Source of the DNA: Proteles cristata cristata
Lineage: Eukaryota; Chordata; Mammalia; Carnivora; Hyaenidae
Direction of reading: 5' to 3'
Length of the DNA: 64,000 bases
Assembly: GCA_017311185.1 (NCBI GenBank)
Contig: JAESUZ010002684.1
Location: 868,001-932,000, forward strand
Numbering within the stretch: the first letter of the stretch is position 1; each line of letters opens with the position of its first letter. Below the pieces are notes generated by a model that worked only from the letters and a program-made list of their open reading frames with translations, ran no database searches and was not told the origin of the DNA. Shown piece by piece: positions 1-11,300 of the stretch. A program made the translations under genes and the position numbers.

Positions 1-13
1 TATACAAACATAC

Positions 14-430
14 TGCTGTATTAGTTATGCATTGCTTCGTAACAAATTATCCCCAAATTTATTGGCTTAAACAGCAGTAATGACTTATTATTTCTCATGG
101 TTTCTTTTGAGGTCAGGAATTTGTGAAAGGCTCAGTTGGGGGCAGGTCATGGGAGTGTGTAGCATGTTGACAGGGGCACCATTTATCTGAAAACAAAACT
201 GAGGCTGGATGACTCATTTCCAAGGTGGCTCACTCATGTGGCCAGGGGGATCTTGTCTCTTTCCATGGAGACCCCTTATACAGAGACCAAGCCACTTCCT
301 TGTATGCTTCTTATGACCCAGTATCAGATGTCACAGACTGTGACATCTGCTGTATTTATGGATGGAGGTGATCTTGGATGTCCGCCTGGGTTACAGGGGT
401 TGGGGGGATAGAAATAGACTCAGACACATC
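14..430 (-). mobile_element. MLT1-type MaLR LTR remnant
   Basis: The left edge reads as the reverse complement of an ancient MLT1 LTR. It opens with a tgtattagttatgcattgct / cgtaacaaattatcccc block, followed by a ggcttaaacagcag segment. Further in are the mid-LTR 'tctcatggtttctt..gaggtcaggaattt' and 'ggtggctcactca' blocks and a late 'gatgtcacagactgtgacatctgc' block. It is highly diverged and non-coding. The exact MLT1 subfamily and the right boundary cannot be fixed by eye. Confidence 0.6.
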
Positions 431-1117
431 ACTTCATAGTCAAGGACTGACACTCTCTGAAGGAATGTCACTCTCACGTGTAGTAAGAACAGGTGGCCTG
501 GAGGATACGTTGGCATAGCTGGCTTTGGTATATACATTCCACTGCTAATGGCAAAGGAGAAGTTGGAAATGATCCCCTCTGAAGAATAAAGCCATCAATA
601 AGACATGAGTCTGCTTTCAGGGAGTTTGTGGTCCCACGGAATTAGACATGGCGAAGAGGGGCTTGAGTACTCATTATACAAGCCCAAATTGAAAGGCTGT
701 GTGAATCTCTAGGAAGGATAAATCCTCGAGGGAGTTGAAGATCGCCTGGATGGAAAAGCTGAGATTCACTTTGGCCTCTGACGCCCATGCCCGCTCTTTT
801 GCGACGCTGTAGTAGGCCCTTCTTCACCATGGATGGGTCTTCTCCCGCTGCACTGAAAGCAGTTCTTATGCATTGTCTAGGACCCACTTGAAGAAGCAAG
901 TTTGCTGCTATGGTGAAACTTGTGTCCTGTTTCAGAAACAGAGTAGTATTTATTGGGGCATTTCAAAGGTTTTCCCTGTGTGTGAAAATGTGACTTAGGT
1001 TTTAGAAGTTTAATTTAGATTTGTTGAATTGTCTGTACGTTTACATCAATATTGCCTAAAATTCCACTTGATGTTGGAAAGCAGGATATTTTACTTATGA
1101 TCTTTGAAAGATGAGGG
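431..1117. other. Unique non-coding stretch
   Basis: No repeat, splice-framed exon or RNA gene recognised. An 85-codon minus-strand frame at 642-899 has no recognisable domain and is likely chance. Confidence 0.5.
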
Positions 1118-1130
1118 CTGTGCCTTTAAT

Positions 1131-1351
1131 AAAATTTTTTTTAATGTTTATGTTTGAGAGAGAGAGACCGAGAGAGAGAGAGAGAGAGAGAGAGGGCGTG
1201 AATGGGGGAGGGGCAGAGAGAGAGGGAGACATAGAATCCGAAGCAGGCTCCAGGTTCTGAGCTGTCAGCACAGAGCCAGAACTCACAAACCGTGAGATCA
1301 TGACCTGAGCCGAAGTCAGAAGCTTAACCAACTGAGCCACCCAGGCGCCCC
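1131..1351 (-). mobile_element. SINEC (feliform Can-SINE), full length
   Basis: T-rich tail complement, GA-rich stretch, then the tRNA-Lys-derived head ending in ccacccaggcgcccc. A 10-bp target-site duplication, ctgtgccttt, flanks it at 1118-1127 and 1356-1365. The pol III B-box region is degraded because most of the 'ggggctcgaaccc' segment is missing. Confidence 0.95.
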
Positions 1352-1365
1352 AGCACTGTGCCTTT

Positions 1366-2580
1366 TTTTAAAAATGACTAATGGATTTATTTGGAATTAG
1401 TATGTATGCCATTATTCTAAGCTTATATATTCCCACGTAAAATCCTTTACAGTCTAACTCTATTCTGGTGAAAACAATACATAATCTAATTTTTAAAATT
1501 CAAAGTCTAGTTTCAGACAGCCTTACCATTAATAAGAGCCGATGATCATCTGTCAGCAGCCACTGTTATCAGGCCCCACCATGATGTCCGGCTTCTTCTG
1601 AGCATCGGACAGCCAGACATACAGAGAGCCACCATGCCCTGCATGACCATGTGGTCAGCCTGTGTCGCCTAACGTGTCATTCCGATATATGTAAAAGAAC
1701 CATGATCATTCATTCTTTTAGTTTTATTGAAATCAGATTCATTCAAAGGCAAAGGTGGCCGCATTTGATTTTTTTCTTTCAGTGCGAAGGAAACAGCCAA
1801 GACTGACGCTTGCCAACACAGAACCAGAAGAAAAGGGCATGCTTGGTGTCTGCCATCATGGCTGTTGGAGTTAGCGGTGGGGACTTCCTTTCTGTGGGGA
1901 GTCCTATCGCCATGGACACAATAATTTGTGGAATTAATTTGTGTCGCTGTCGAAGAGTAATATGCAACTCTGGGCCACAGAGTTCTAGTCCAGAATTTCT
2001 AAAATAGAGGGAAAACCCTGCCTGTTGGAATCCTGGTTCTCTCTTGAGAGTTACGAGGGCATTTTTAAGTCCAGAGACCGGTCCCGGGAGCTGGTGGGGT
2101 ATTCTGATGGAAATACTACAACCTGTAACTGGAAAGATATTAGCTGCAAATTATGATCGCTTTTTAAAAAGCTAATTAGATGGTTGACACTTGGGGAAAA
2201 AAAAAAACACTGCTTTTTATAAATCTGAGCTGTGGGAGCTCCAGGAGGTGTTAAGGAAGCCACGAATACACCTGCTGAAACTTGACATGTCGGAATTCAC
2301 TGTAACGTGATGTGGCGTCAGGCCTGTGAACCAGAAAGGAGATTTTGACTTCACCTCCTGTGTTCGTGACCTTGCACAGATCACACAGGTGCACTTATCC
2401 AGATAGGCTTTGCAGCCCTATAAATACACCAGCCTCCAACATATGGGTAGAATGTTCGCTAGCAGCCATTGTAAATGGAGTCAGCTGATCTCAGGGAACA
2501 TTGGACTAAGAGCAGAATTCCAGGTTTCAGGTTCTAGCTCTGCTGTTTGTCCATGCTGTTGCCCCAGGACAAATATGTTC
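1366..2580. other. Unique non-coding stretch
   Basis: Single-copy looking DNA with no recognisable element. The overlapping short frames on both strands at 1779-2007 have no domain similarity that I recognise. Confidence 0.5.
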
Positions 2581-2791
2581 CTTTTTATGTTTATTTATTT
2601 ATGAGAGAGAGAGGCAGAGTGTGAGCGGAGGGAGGCAGGACAGAGAGAGAGAAAGAGACACAGAATGGGAAGCAGGCTCCAGGCTCTGAACTGTCAGCAC
2701 AGAGCCCGATGCAGGCCTCGAACCCACAAACCGTGAGATCATGACCTAAGCCAGAGTCAGACGCTAGGCATCTGAGCCCCCCAGGTGCTCC
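2581..2791 (-). mobile_element. SINEC, full length
   Basis: Antisense copy with all modules: tail, GA tract, caggctccaggctctga body and a degenerate head ending ccaggtgctcc. No clean target duplication seen, which suggests an older insertion. Confidence 0.92.
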
Positions 2792-3489
2792 TACATTTTC
2801 TGATTTTCAGTTTACACACCTGTCCATGGGAGGTCACCAGAGCTGCCTTGTTGGCGTTGTCGATTCGGGGGAGGGTGAAATACAGAAATGGATGAGAGAT
2901 CCTTTCTGAACTGGAAAGTTCCCTGCAGAACACATAATTATTACCATCCTATGGCAGAATTGTAGCACTTTGGGCTTTAGGTAGGCATCATGGTTTATCA
3001 TCAAAGACAGATGCTACTGACTCTGTGTACCTTTTGCTGTTTCTTGCAGTGTAGACTGTGGAGTCCTCCACACCCTCATGCTCAGTCTTCCCATTTTGGG
3101 GCTGGGTACTCATTCTAACATAAGCCATGGTAAGAGAGGTGAGCTTTTCCCTGGGCTGACCTGCCTGCCAACCAGTATCACCATGCATGTGCCAGCAAAG
3201 TAACCCACTACCCCAGGCACCTTTCCCCCAAGAGACTCGTGAAGAGAAGGTTATAACTCATTGGAAATAGTAAGTAGAGCAGGGTAGGAAAAGTGCACCA
3301 TTGAAGCTACAGGATAGTTGAGGTCATTTATTAGCACTCTTTACACTAATGACAGAGGAGTGTTCTTTTCAAATAATAAATGTACTTCTGGGTGTTTTAT
3401 TGCTAGAGGGGTGGGTCAGGTTTGTGAGAGTATATATATCAAAAGAAAGGAGTCCCCCGAAGTGCTGTAGGCTTGCTAGACTACAGCCT
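2792..3489. other. Unique non-coding stretch
   Basis: Nothing recognisable on either strand. The 100-codon frame at 3349-3651 runs from here into the MIR-like block and shows no domain. Confidence 0.45.
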
Positions 3490-3660
3490 GCACCACCACC
3501 CTCGGTGGGATTTATTCAGCCCTTTCTTCATGCGCAAACAGCTGCCAGGGCTTTCCATACCTTATCTCATTACACCTGTTCGGCAGCATGGGCACCATTA
3601 TTGTGCCCACTTGGCATTGGTGATGGTCAGTTGCTCTGCTTTAGCCCTTGACCAGGAGCA
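3490..3660 (-). mobile_element. Probable MIR remnant
   Basis: The order 'ccttatctcattacacctg..cagcatgggcaccattattgtgcccact' follows the reverse complement of MIR (consensus: atctcatttaatcctcac..aggtactattattatcccc). It is very diverged, so the boundaries are approximate. Confidence 0.4.
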
Positions 3661-4289
3661 CCTTGATTGGACATGCCCACAGAACAAAGCCCTCCCCCAT
3701 GTAAATTAGCAAAAGAGTGACTCAGAACCACTCCCAGCCTCTGAGTCATGGTCTGGGTCACCTAGTGAATTACGAGTGAAATGTATTGAAATTTTGTTCA
3801 TGGAATTGAAATTGGAAGGCCTCAGTTCCGTGATGAGAAATTTAAGTTTTGTTTTGTTTTGTTTTGTTTTTGTTTGCTTTTTGCTTTAGGACCTCTGAAT
3901 TCAAAACGGTTAAGGGTTATGCAGTCTAGCCATCCGTGTGATGCATGATGATGAGCGCGCAGCTGCTTTTGAAATGTCCGATTATACGTCCTGGCCACCG
4001 ATGGCTCTTATTAACCCAGAATCTCTGACAGAAGTCGTTCCCTAAACAAAATACACACAGAAGCTCTGAATATTATTTTCCCAACGTTAGCACTTCCTTC
4101 TAAAGCTTATTTTTCATATGATTTAATTAATCCTAATCAGTCTGTTTAAACTATAGAACTCAATTTCTGGCTTTTCCCAGAAAATTTTTTTGTAAGCTAT
4201 TCTTTTTTTCTGAAACTGTAACATTATTAAAAATTCTCTGATCTGGGACATTATGACATAGAACCTGGAGCACAGCTCCTCACTGAACC
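3661..4289. other. Unique non-coding stretch with a GTTTT repeat
   Basis: Single-copy DNA apart from the pentanucleotide repeat listed separately. No coding signal. Confidence 0.45.
3847..3880. repeat. (GTTTT)n microsatellite
   Basis: Five near-perfect GTTTT units followed by an imperfect end (tgtttgctttttgc). Could be a degenerated reverse poly(A) tail, but no attached element is recognisable. Confidence 0.85.
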
Positions 4290-4294
4290 GGAGC

Positions 4295-4409
4295 CTCCTT
4301 ATGATTCTCTTCTCCCTTTGCCCCTCCCTGCTGTCTCTCTCCCTCTCCCTCCTTCTGTCCCTCTCTCTCTTTCTCTCAAAACAAAACAAAACAAACAAAA
4401 CGAAACAAC
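4295..4409 (+). mobile_element. SINE 3' fragment: CT-rich body and A-rich tail
   Basis: Starts near 'atgattctcttctccctttgcccctccc', runs through CT-rich sequence and ends in (CAAAA)n. This is the arrangement of a Can-SINE 3' half without its tRNA head. The missing head makes the assignment tentative. Confidence 0.4.
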
Positions 4410-4489
4410 CCTATCTGATCTATTTTAACAGGTGTCCTCAGTTCATTATGTTTACTTTTGTGTTGATGTGAGCCTGAGTCACTTTTTTG

Positions 4490-4707
4490 GTTTTAAATTT
4501 TTTCTAATGCTTCTTTACTTTTGAGAGAGACAGAGACAGAGCATGAGCAGAGGAGGGGTGGAGAGAGGGAGACACTGGATCCGAAGCAGGCTCCAGGCTC
4601 TGAGCTGTCGTCACAGAACCCAGTGCGGGGCTCGAACCCACCAACTGTGGAATCATGCCCTGAGCCGAAATCAGACACTTTAATCAACAGAGCAACCCAG
4701 GTACCCC
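4490..4707 (-). mobile_element. SINEC, full length, diverged
   Basis: Complete module order ending in acccaggtacccc. Flanks share only a weak agtca..ttttt similarity (about 4477 and 4713), so the target duplication is eroded. Confidence 0.92.
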
Positions 4708-4823
4708 TCCAAAAGTCATTTTTAAAAACAAAAATAAAAGGTATTAAGTGCAGTGGTTTTGTAAATGTGAAGTGGACACATAGCCCTTTGTTAACAGGAA
4801 ACTGAAAGATAGATGACATATTT

Positions 4824-5044
4824 TTTTTTAATGTTTTATTTATTTCTAGGAGAGAGATAGAGAGAGAGAGAGAGAGCGTGAGCAGGGGAGGGCCAGAGAG
4901 AGAGGGAGTCACAGACTGAAACAGGCTCCAGGCTCTGAGCTGGCAGTCAGCACAGAGCCTGACGCGGGGCTCGAACCCACAACCGCGAGATCATGACCTA
5001 AGCGAAAGTCGGACGCTTAACCGACTAAGCCACCCAGGCGCCCC
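4824..5044 (-). mobile_element. SINEC, young 'ttcgctt' subfamily
   Basis: Perfect 17-bp target duplication agatagatgacatattt at 4807-4823 and 5045-5061. It carries the variant block that marks this subfamily: 'cctaagcgaaagtcggacgc' in the head, 'gagctggcagtcagcacag' in the middle, 'agtcacagactgaaacaggc' in the body, and 'tttctagg' next to the tail. The B box (gggctcgaaccc) is intact. The perfect long duplication implies a recent insertion. Confidence 0.97.
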
Positions 5045-5191
5045 AGATAGATGACATATTTAAGGTACAGAGCAATATGAACAAATTACATTTTTACGTA
5101 TTTATAAATGTGCATGTGTTTTCAGGAGAATACAATCCACCTTGTATATCTATCTTGGCATCTTTTCAAACTTTTAGGTGAATCTTCTTTT

Positions 5192-5640
5192 TTTAAATTT
5201 TTAATGTTTTGGGGTGCCTTGGTGGCTTAGTCGGTTAAGCGTCCGACTTTCGCTTAGGTCATGATCTCGCAGTTTGTGGGTTCGAGCCCCGCGTCGGGCT
5301 CTGTGCTGACTGCCAGCTCAGAGCCTGGAGCCTGTTTCAGTCTGTGACTCCCTCTCTCTCTGACCCTCCCCTGCTCACGCTGTCTCTCTCTCTCCTAGAA
5401 ATAAATAAAAATATTAATAAATAAATATTTAATGTTTTATCTATTTCTGAGAGAGAGAGAGAGACAGCGTGAGCAGGGGAGGGTCAGAGAGAGAGGGAGA
5501 CACAGAATCTGAAGGCAGTCTCCAGGCTCTGAGCTAGTTGTCAGCACAGAGCCTGACACAGGGCTCAAACCCACAGGCCGTGAGATCATGACCTGAGCCA
5601 AAGTTGGATGCTCAACCAACTGAGCCACCCAGGCGCCCCT
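5192..5640 (-). mobile_element. SINEC, split by a nested SINE
   Basis: Antisense SINE whose T-rich tail end is at 5192-5210 and whose body is at 5439-5640. Its own 15-bp duplication ggtgaatcttctttt lies at 5177-5191 and 5642-5656, outside both pieces. This shows that it inserted before the copy now inside it. Confidence 0.93.
5211..5427 (+). mobile_element. SINEC, young subfamily, nested in another SINE
   Basis: Sense copy carrying the ttcgcttaggtcatgatctc head, the ctgactgccagctcag middle and the cagtctgtgactccct body. It sits in the tail of an older antisense SINE and is flanked by an 11-bp duplication of that tail, tttaatgtttt (5200-5210 and 5428-5438). The B box ggttcgagcccc is intact. 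Confidence 0.96.
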
Positions 5641-5744
5641 TGGTGAATCTTCTTTTAAGACCAACCTTTTGATAATGATGTGATGATCATTAGAACAGGG
5701 ACTCATGAAGAGAAACAGCACTGGGTCTCTGCCCTGCTTGCTTT

Positions 5745-5900
5745 GCAGAATCACCTATGGTGCCTTTTCAAAATACAGAAGCCCCGTCCTAAACCTTTCA
5801 GATTCTGAGTCAAAAGGTGCTACAGGGAGACCAGCTGATTCTGTTTTTTGCCATCTCCACACTTGTAATGTCTGTGCAATCAGCCATGACAGTCATCAAG
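5745..5900 (+). mobile_element. Probable hAT-Charlie MITE remnant (MER5/MER20 group)
   Basis: The text 'gcagaatcacctatggtgcc..aaatacagaagccccgtcctaaacc..agattctgag' follows the common nonautonomous hAT pattern (gaatcacctgggg..aaatacagat..ccccaccccagacc). Ends not visible. Confidence 0.45.
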
Positions 5901-6016
5901 TGTTTATAAGAGACATTAGCGATGTCCCACGGGTCTAAAATATAAGGTCTTCAGAGAGGACTAAAAGTTTGGACAAATGTTTCTGGCACCCAGTCAAGAG
6001 TAGATTGACAAAAATC

Positions 6017-6021
6017 GTGTG

Positions 6022-6060
<39 letters not shown>
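6017..6060. repeat. (GT)n microsatellite
   Basis: About 22 GT units with one GC interruption near 6028. Alternating purine-pyrimidine tract, likely polymorphic. Confidence 0.97.
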
Positions 6061-6063
<3 letters not shown>

Positions 6064-6618
6064 ATCTGTATTGTTAAGTATGTCCCTTTCCAGTCGGCCT
6101 GCCCCCATCAAGTCTACCTCTTTTCCAATTCCCCCTTCTCATCCCTTCTGGAACCCGCCAAGAGTACACGTGATGTTGGTGTCATGAGGTTGTGGGTGCC
6201 AGCTGCTCTGCTTTCTTCCCTGGAATACGTCAAGGTATTGAAAAGGGGGGACAGTAGACATACAAGGAAGAAGAAGGGGTCACAAAGTAGGTAGAACTGG
6301 ACAGAGATGTCAGGTAATACCAGGAAACCACCCAGGAATCTTCCTGACGTCAGTTTACATTTTTTCGTGTTGCTTAGCTACAGGTGCTCTTTATGGATTC
6401 GGGGCATCAGCAGATGTGTTGTTGTCCCAATTTCCAAAGGCTTCAGGGCGATGGTTGCAGGCTCTTTCCACCAAGGCCCTGCCCCTGCCTCCCCCGAACT
6501 ACTTTAGAAAAGGTCAAGGCATGTGGACCCCATTAGCCAGCCCCACGTGGTGCTCTCTGCCCTTTTCTGCCCTTCTCTGGCCTGATCACATCAGTGTAAG
6601 GGGTTTTTTTTGTTTGTT

Positions 6619-6620
<2 letters not shown>
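6061..6620. other. Unique stretch between two GT microsatellites
   Basis: No repeat or coding signal. The short plus-strand frames at 6019-6694 are partly read-throughs of the flanking GT tracts. Confidence 0.45.
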
Positions 6621-6669
<49 letters not shown>

Positions 6670-6670
6670 C
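6621..6670. repeat. (GT)n(GC)n microsatellite
   Basis: About 21 GT units ending in gtgcgcgcgc. The GT to GC transition strengthens Z-DNA potential. Confidence 0.96.
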
Positions 6671-7736
6671 ATAAGCAAAGGCAAGACATTTTAATTGAAA
6701 AGTGCCTTATTTCTCTTGACTATGCGAATGTATACACTAAATAAAGAATAATCAAAGTAAATAGCCATGTTCTTTACAAGTGGAATTGGACAAGGGGATC
6801 TCTTAGAAAATGCTGTCAAAAAGATGCATTAGACTTGAAGAATGACAGATAAACACTGACCTCTGTCCCTCTGTCCCTGGGCTGGCGTGCAGACTGGTAG
6901 GGCACACTCTTGCCTCCTCTGAGCAAGAATTAGATTAAAGTCCCTGTGATTTGGGGTTAGATGGCTGAGGGACAAATCCTATCCACACTTAATCTGATCC
7001 CCAGCTGGTTCCATTTACTGGACACTGAGTCTTCCCTCTCTGCTTAGCCTTTATGAGTGACCATCCATTCATCTTGTCACTGCCACGGGAGGAGCGCCTC
7101 AGTAGTCAGGCAAGTGTAAGCAACCGTTCGGCCACCCCTGGTCTTTGATTTCTGAATATCTGGTTTTTGCACACACATTTTCCCTGGGAGACTTGCCATC
7201 ATAAAAGGCCATGGGCATTGACATTCATGAAATATTATCTTTGCTAATTTGTAGTTTGTGTTTGACCATTGCCAACACCCGCTGTGGGCTTAACGCCATT
7301 GGCATTGCAGACTTTTGATCACATTCATTTGCACGTTGGCCATGTGCTTTAGAAATCAGATAATTACCCTAGCGATTATGAAGTTAAAATGGGGAAGGAC
7401 TTAAACTGCCTTTAAAAGAAAAAAAATATCCAGAAAAACACAAAATGGATTGATATATATGAAGAGGTTTCATGAAGAGGCCTATAGGTAGAAGAGAAGG
7501 AATGATGCTTTGGTTTAAAGGTCTGGGAAATGTTTCACTTATCTGGGTTGATTTTTAAAAGTAACTGCTCAGGTAGGCTCCCGAGGGTGGATTTACCATG
7601 AGTAGGAGTTTAGTCCTCAGCTTTACAGATTCAAGAAATCAATGTTATTAGAGTTGATATAGCTTATAGAGTCTGACTCATGCTAACCAAATGCACAGAA
7701 GACTCTAATATAATCCCATGTATAAGCCATATATAA
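6671..7736. other. Unique non-coding stretch
   Basis: Moderately AT-rich single-copy sequence with no recognisable element. Confidence 0.45.
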
Positions 7737-7956
7737 TTTTTTTATGTTTTTTAAATTTATTTCTGAGAGAGAGAGAGAGAGAGACAGCATGAACAGTGAA
7801 GGGTCAGAGAGAGAGGAAGACATAGAATCTGAAGGAGGCTCCAGGCTCTGAGCTTGCTGCCAGCACAGAGCCCAACACGGGGCTTGAACCCACGACTGTC
7901 AGATCATGACCTGGCCGAAGTTGGACACTTAACCGACTGAGCCACCCAGGCGCCCC
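7737..7956 (-). mobile_element. SINEC, full length
   Basis: Ends in ccacccaggcgcccc. The body has 'gaaggaggctccaggctctgagc' and an eroded lysine-tRNA head ('atgacctggccgaagttgg'). No convincing target duplication. Confidence 0.94.
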
Positions 7957-8039
7957 TAAAAATTAGAACATACAGTTACTGCTTCCTGATTGCTTATGTT
8001 AGTAACAATTCTAATGGAAGTTTCTTCACATAATAGGGT

Positions 8040-8225
8040 GTGTGCTTGGCAAAGCTCGTACATTTGGAGTCGGTGGATTTGGGTCTCCTATAGACCCCTC
8101 CCAGCCTTGTAACCTTAGGTGTCCTCATCTGTAATACGGGGATAATTGTATCAATTGACAAGATTGATCTAGTGTCTCCTGCAGTAAGCATGGTGCCCGG
8201 CATGTGAGAAGCACACAGTTAACTA
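8040..8225 (+). mobile_element. MIR remnant
   Basis: Core similarity 'ccttgtaaccttagg..tgtcctcatctgtaatacggggataatt' matches the MIR core (gtgtgaccttgggc..cctcatctgtaaaatggggataa). Followed by a 'gtgcccggcatgtgagaagc' end block. Confidence 0.75.
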
Positions 8226-8600
8226 GTTAACCATCTGATGCCATCAATGTACTCATTTTCCCCCTTTCTGTGTTCTTTCTACTCATTATTATCTTCAACA
8301 TATCAAACAAATCCTATTCTGTCTGACTCAAAGCCATGGTCTTTCCACACCATCCCTCTGCCCATGGGAGCTGACATGACAGACCAGCATAATTCTCTCT
8401 AGAGGAAATCTTGGACTAGAAATCAAACCATAATCAGAAGGCAATTCAGATAGGATGCAGTCAGGGCGAGGGAAATCAACATAATAGTCTTCACATTTGA
8501 GGCTCCCAGTGAGGGTTTCCTGATTGATTGATCTCCATGATGGAGAGATCCTGCCATTCAGACCCCATGATTGGATTAATTGATTAGGGCTGACGATTCC
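8226..8600. other. Unique non-coding stretch
   Basis: Nothing recognisable, apart from a short gattgattgatt run near 8523. Confidence 0.4.
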
Positions 8601-8609
8601 ATCACTTTA

Positions 8610-8785
8610 ATTGTTCCTGCTTGTTTCTGAGAAAGTGGTGGTGGAACCAAGCATTGGGACCATCTGGGAGCTTGTATGAACAATAGAATTTTAACCCCAT
8701 CCCCAACTTGGTGAATTGGTTTCTGCAGTTTGGCTGCATTCCCTGGTGATTCAAATGTACCATCAAATTTGCGAATCATTATCTT
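8610..8785 (+). mobile_element. Possible hAT-Charlie MITE remnant
   Basis: The order 'ccaagcattgggaccatctgggagctt..aattttaaccccatccccaac..ccctggtgattcaaatgtacc' resembles the same nonautonomous hAT family as at 5745 and 63240. Strongly diverged. Confidence 0.35.
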
Positions 8786-10940
8786 AAGATATTTCTAAGT
8801 GCCTCTTGCATAGGGTAACTATTCCCAAGTAATCTTATATCCAACCATATGGCTTTATACTATATTCTTCCCCCTCCTTCATTGCTATACCAAAAAAAAT
8901 GTTTTACAAAAGAGATTAAGAAAACTCCCACCCCCAGCCCCAAGTCTTTGTTTAAAAATGTCTGTCACTCAAGCTCTACATCTTGGCAGATGGCCTCATT
9001 TAAATTTAGGGAAAAGATTTGCTTTTATATACTTTGGTTCCAGTTATTGGAGTTTGCTGTTGCACACAGTAATCATTTTTAAATTTTCTGTTACCTCTTT
9101 GAAGTCTTCACTTTTTTCTCATATTTTTCCTCTGCCATGATTGCTCAACCACTGCTGCTGAGGTAAGCTGAATGACAGCCTGATGCTGGCCAACTGGAAA
9201 CCTGGCAGTTGCTTTAGAAAATTCTTGGTCTTCCCTTTTTTTCCTAATAGAACATGGATGCATCTGTGTTTGCAACCACTGATAAGTGGATATTCTGTAA
9301 GCTCCTAGTTCCTTTTTAAATCCATTTGGATTTTGAAGAGTATGCTATCATCAGAGGCTATGAGGAGTTTGGTCTTCAGAAAAGAAACATGCCTGTCATG
9401 GCTCTCTTTAAAACTATCTCTTTGCTGACTTAAAATAAGGGAATCTGTGTAAACAACACTTTATGGTCTTCAGTTTCACAGAACCAGGACACAGAGTATT
9501 TAAGAATAGGTGTGTATTTGCTACACATTCACAGGAGTCTTGACCCTCCATATTGAAACAAGATCATGAAGAGTAATTTCTCCCATGTTTGCATGAACGT
9601 TTTCTCTAAAATCTCTCAGCTGATTTTTTCGGATTCTCAATCAAATCTGTCACTATTGTAAGAGGCAAGAAGAAGTACTTTCTCCTCATTTTACTAAGCC
9701 TTGACGGTGAGGTAAAGACACTCAGCTGACACTATTGAAAAAAATTTTGATGACTAAACCAGGTGTCATAATCCAGGTGTCCCATGTTCTTGCTCCATTA
9801 ATTAGTGCTTATCATAGGGGTTGGATGGTAGATTTCAAATCCATTACTTCATCATGTAGGAAAACCAGGGGGGATTACTGATGTATTTTACTAGGTTTAT
9901 CCTGCCTTCTAGCAGCTCCACTTAGTGATTAAGAATCTTTGCCTCCATGTTGTCAGAAGAACTAAAAACTATGTATATTTTCAGCACCAAGGCTTTCAAC
10001 AAAGGAGGGCTGTAATGGAGTGACGCTGCACATGTATGCACAATTAGGTTGCAAAATCTTATCTCTTCTACCAGTAAAAAGGTCTTCAAATGAAACACAC
10101 TAAAATTCTGAAAGGAGTAAAAGTGTTTTCGGCAAGTGGGTGAGTCAACTGAAAGAGAGTTTAAAAGCTCCAAATAGTACTTTTGTCATTCTGTCTTCCT
10201 TTGAAGAGGTGCCTCGAGCTGTGGAGGGGGGAACGGGGCACACACAGGTACACAAGCTGTGGGGGACCATCTCCGATGGTGCTAAGGGCTGGGAGGCTGC
10301 TGGCTTCTGCTTCTATGTCTACACTTGTAATTAGCTCCATGGGACCTAGAAGAGAGCCTTCTCAGAGGCTGAGCCATTTTTCCCTTTATGTTTCTTCACT
10401 CCCCCTTATTTCCATACCTCTTATCCCTTTTAATGTCCTTCGCTTTTCTGATATCTGTGTAATCAAAACAATGAGTGCTTTTTACCATGACCTAATATGC
10501 GATTAACTCTGCACGGCTGCTAACTCAGCGTTGTGGGTCCAACAGTAATTTGGTACTCTTCTAATCAGAAAACGTATCACTTTCATAAGAATATCGATTC
10601 TCTTCCGTCAACATTCAGGCCCTCAAAGATTCAGTTCTTAATTACTCTCCTGTCTCTGCTGGTTCCAACACCACTGCCCCCCCTCACCCCCAGGTATGCA
10701 GCCCTCAGCCCTTTCCACAAGCCTCCCTTCTCCTTTCTGATGATCATATTTTGCAGATATTATCTCCTATGGAATAGTCTTCTGTGTTTCTGTTTTCCAA
10801 ATCCCACTACTTTCCAGAGGTCAGGCCAGATACCCATCCCTAAGAACAACGTAGAATGAGAACATTTTCTTTCCTAGTCTTCTCTGATATCCCCAGCTAG
10901 CAAAAACTCGTTTTGTTTTTTTTACAGTGTAAATATTACT
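8786..10940. other. Long unique non-coding stretch
   Basis: About 2.1 kb without SINE or L1. Short frames (10183-10506 plus, 10533-10859 plus, 9922-10173 minus) have no recognisable domain. It may hold ancient repeats too diverged to see by eye. Confidence 0.4.
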
Positions 10941-10949
10941 CATGATACC

Positions 10950-11300
10950 TCCTTACACATTGCAAGCCTGGTTTTCTTAGGTTAGAATTTTACTTGAGAA
11001 GTGTTCAGTCTTCAGACCTGGCTCTTCCATGACTGAAACATATTACACTTTTGTTCTCCTTCCTTGTAGAGGACCCTGTCAAAAATATAAGAACTCCTGT
11101 TGACTTTTTCATAGCCTAAGTACATAAGACCGCACTATGGATTGAGCTACAGGGGATAAACACAAATTCCAAGTTTCTGGTCGCTGTCTACCCAGAGACC
11201 TGTGTCTCTCCTCACCTTCCATGTCGTTGTCCTGCATTCTTCCAAAACCTTCCATAGAAAAGGTGCTCAGAATGTGTTAGCTGAACTTATTTAAAGGTTC
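10950..11300 (+). mobile_element. Possible L2 3' end
   Basis: The end block 'aaaaggtgctcagaatgtgttagctgaactt' resembles the L2 terminus (gtaggtgctcaataaatgtttgctgaat). Preceding text is only loosely similar, so this is a weak call. Confidence 0.3.

Noticed and set aside
4824..5640. tRNA-like heads with A- and B-box motifs as functional tRNA genes
   Set aside because: They are the tRNA-derived 5' parts of SINEs, followed by SINE bodies and tails. There is no tRNA 3' end or cloverleaf integrity.
4490..5640. Closely spaced similar units as a CRISPR-like or satellite array
   Set aside because: Units are independent SINE insertions with different target duplications and opposite orientations.
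5969..6694. Cysteine/valine-rich small proteins
   Set aside because: Translations of GT microsatellites.
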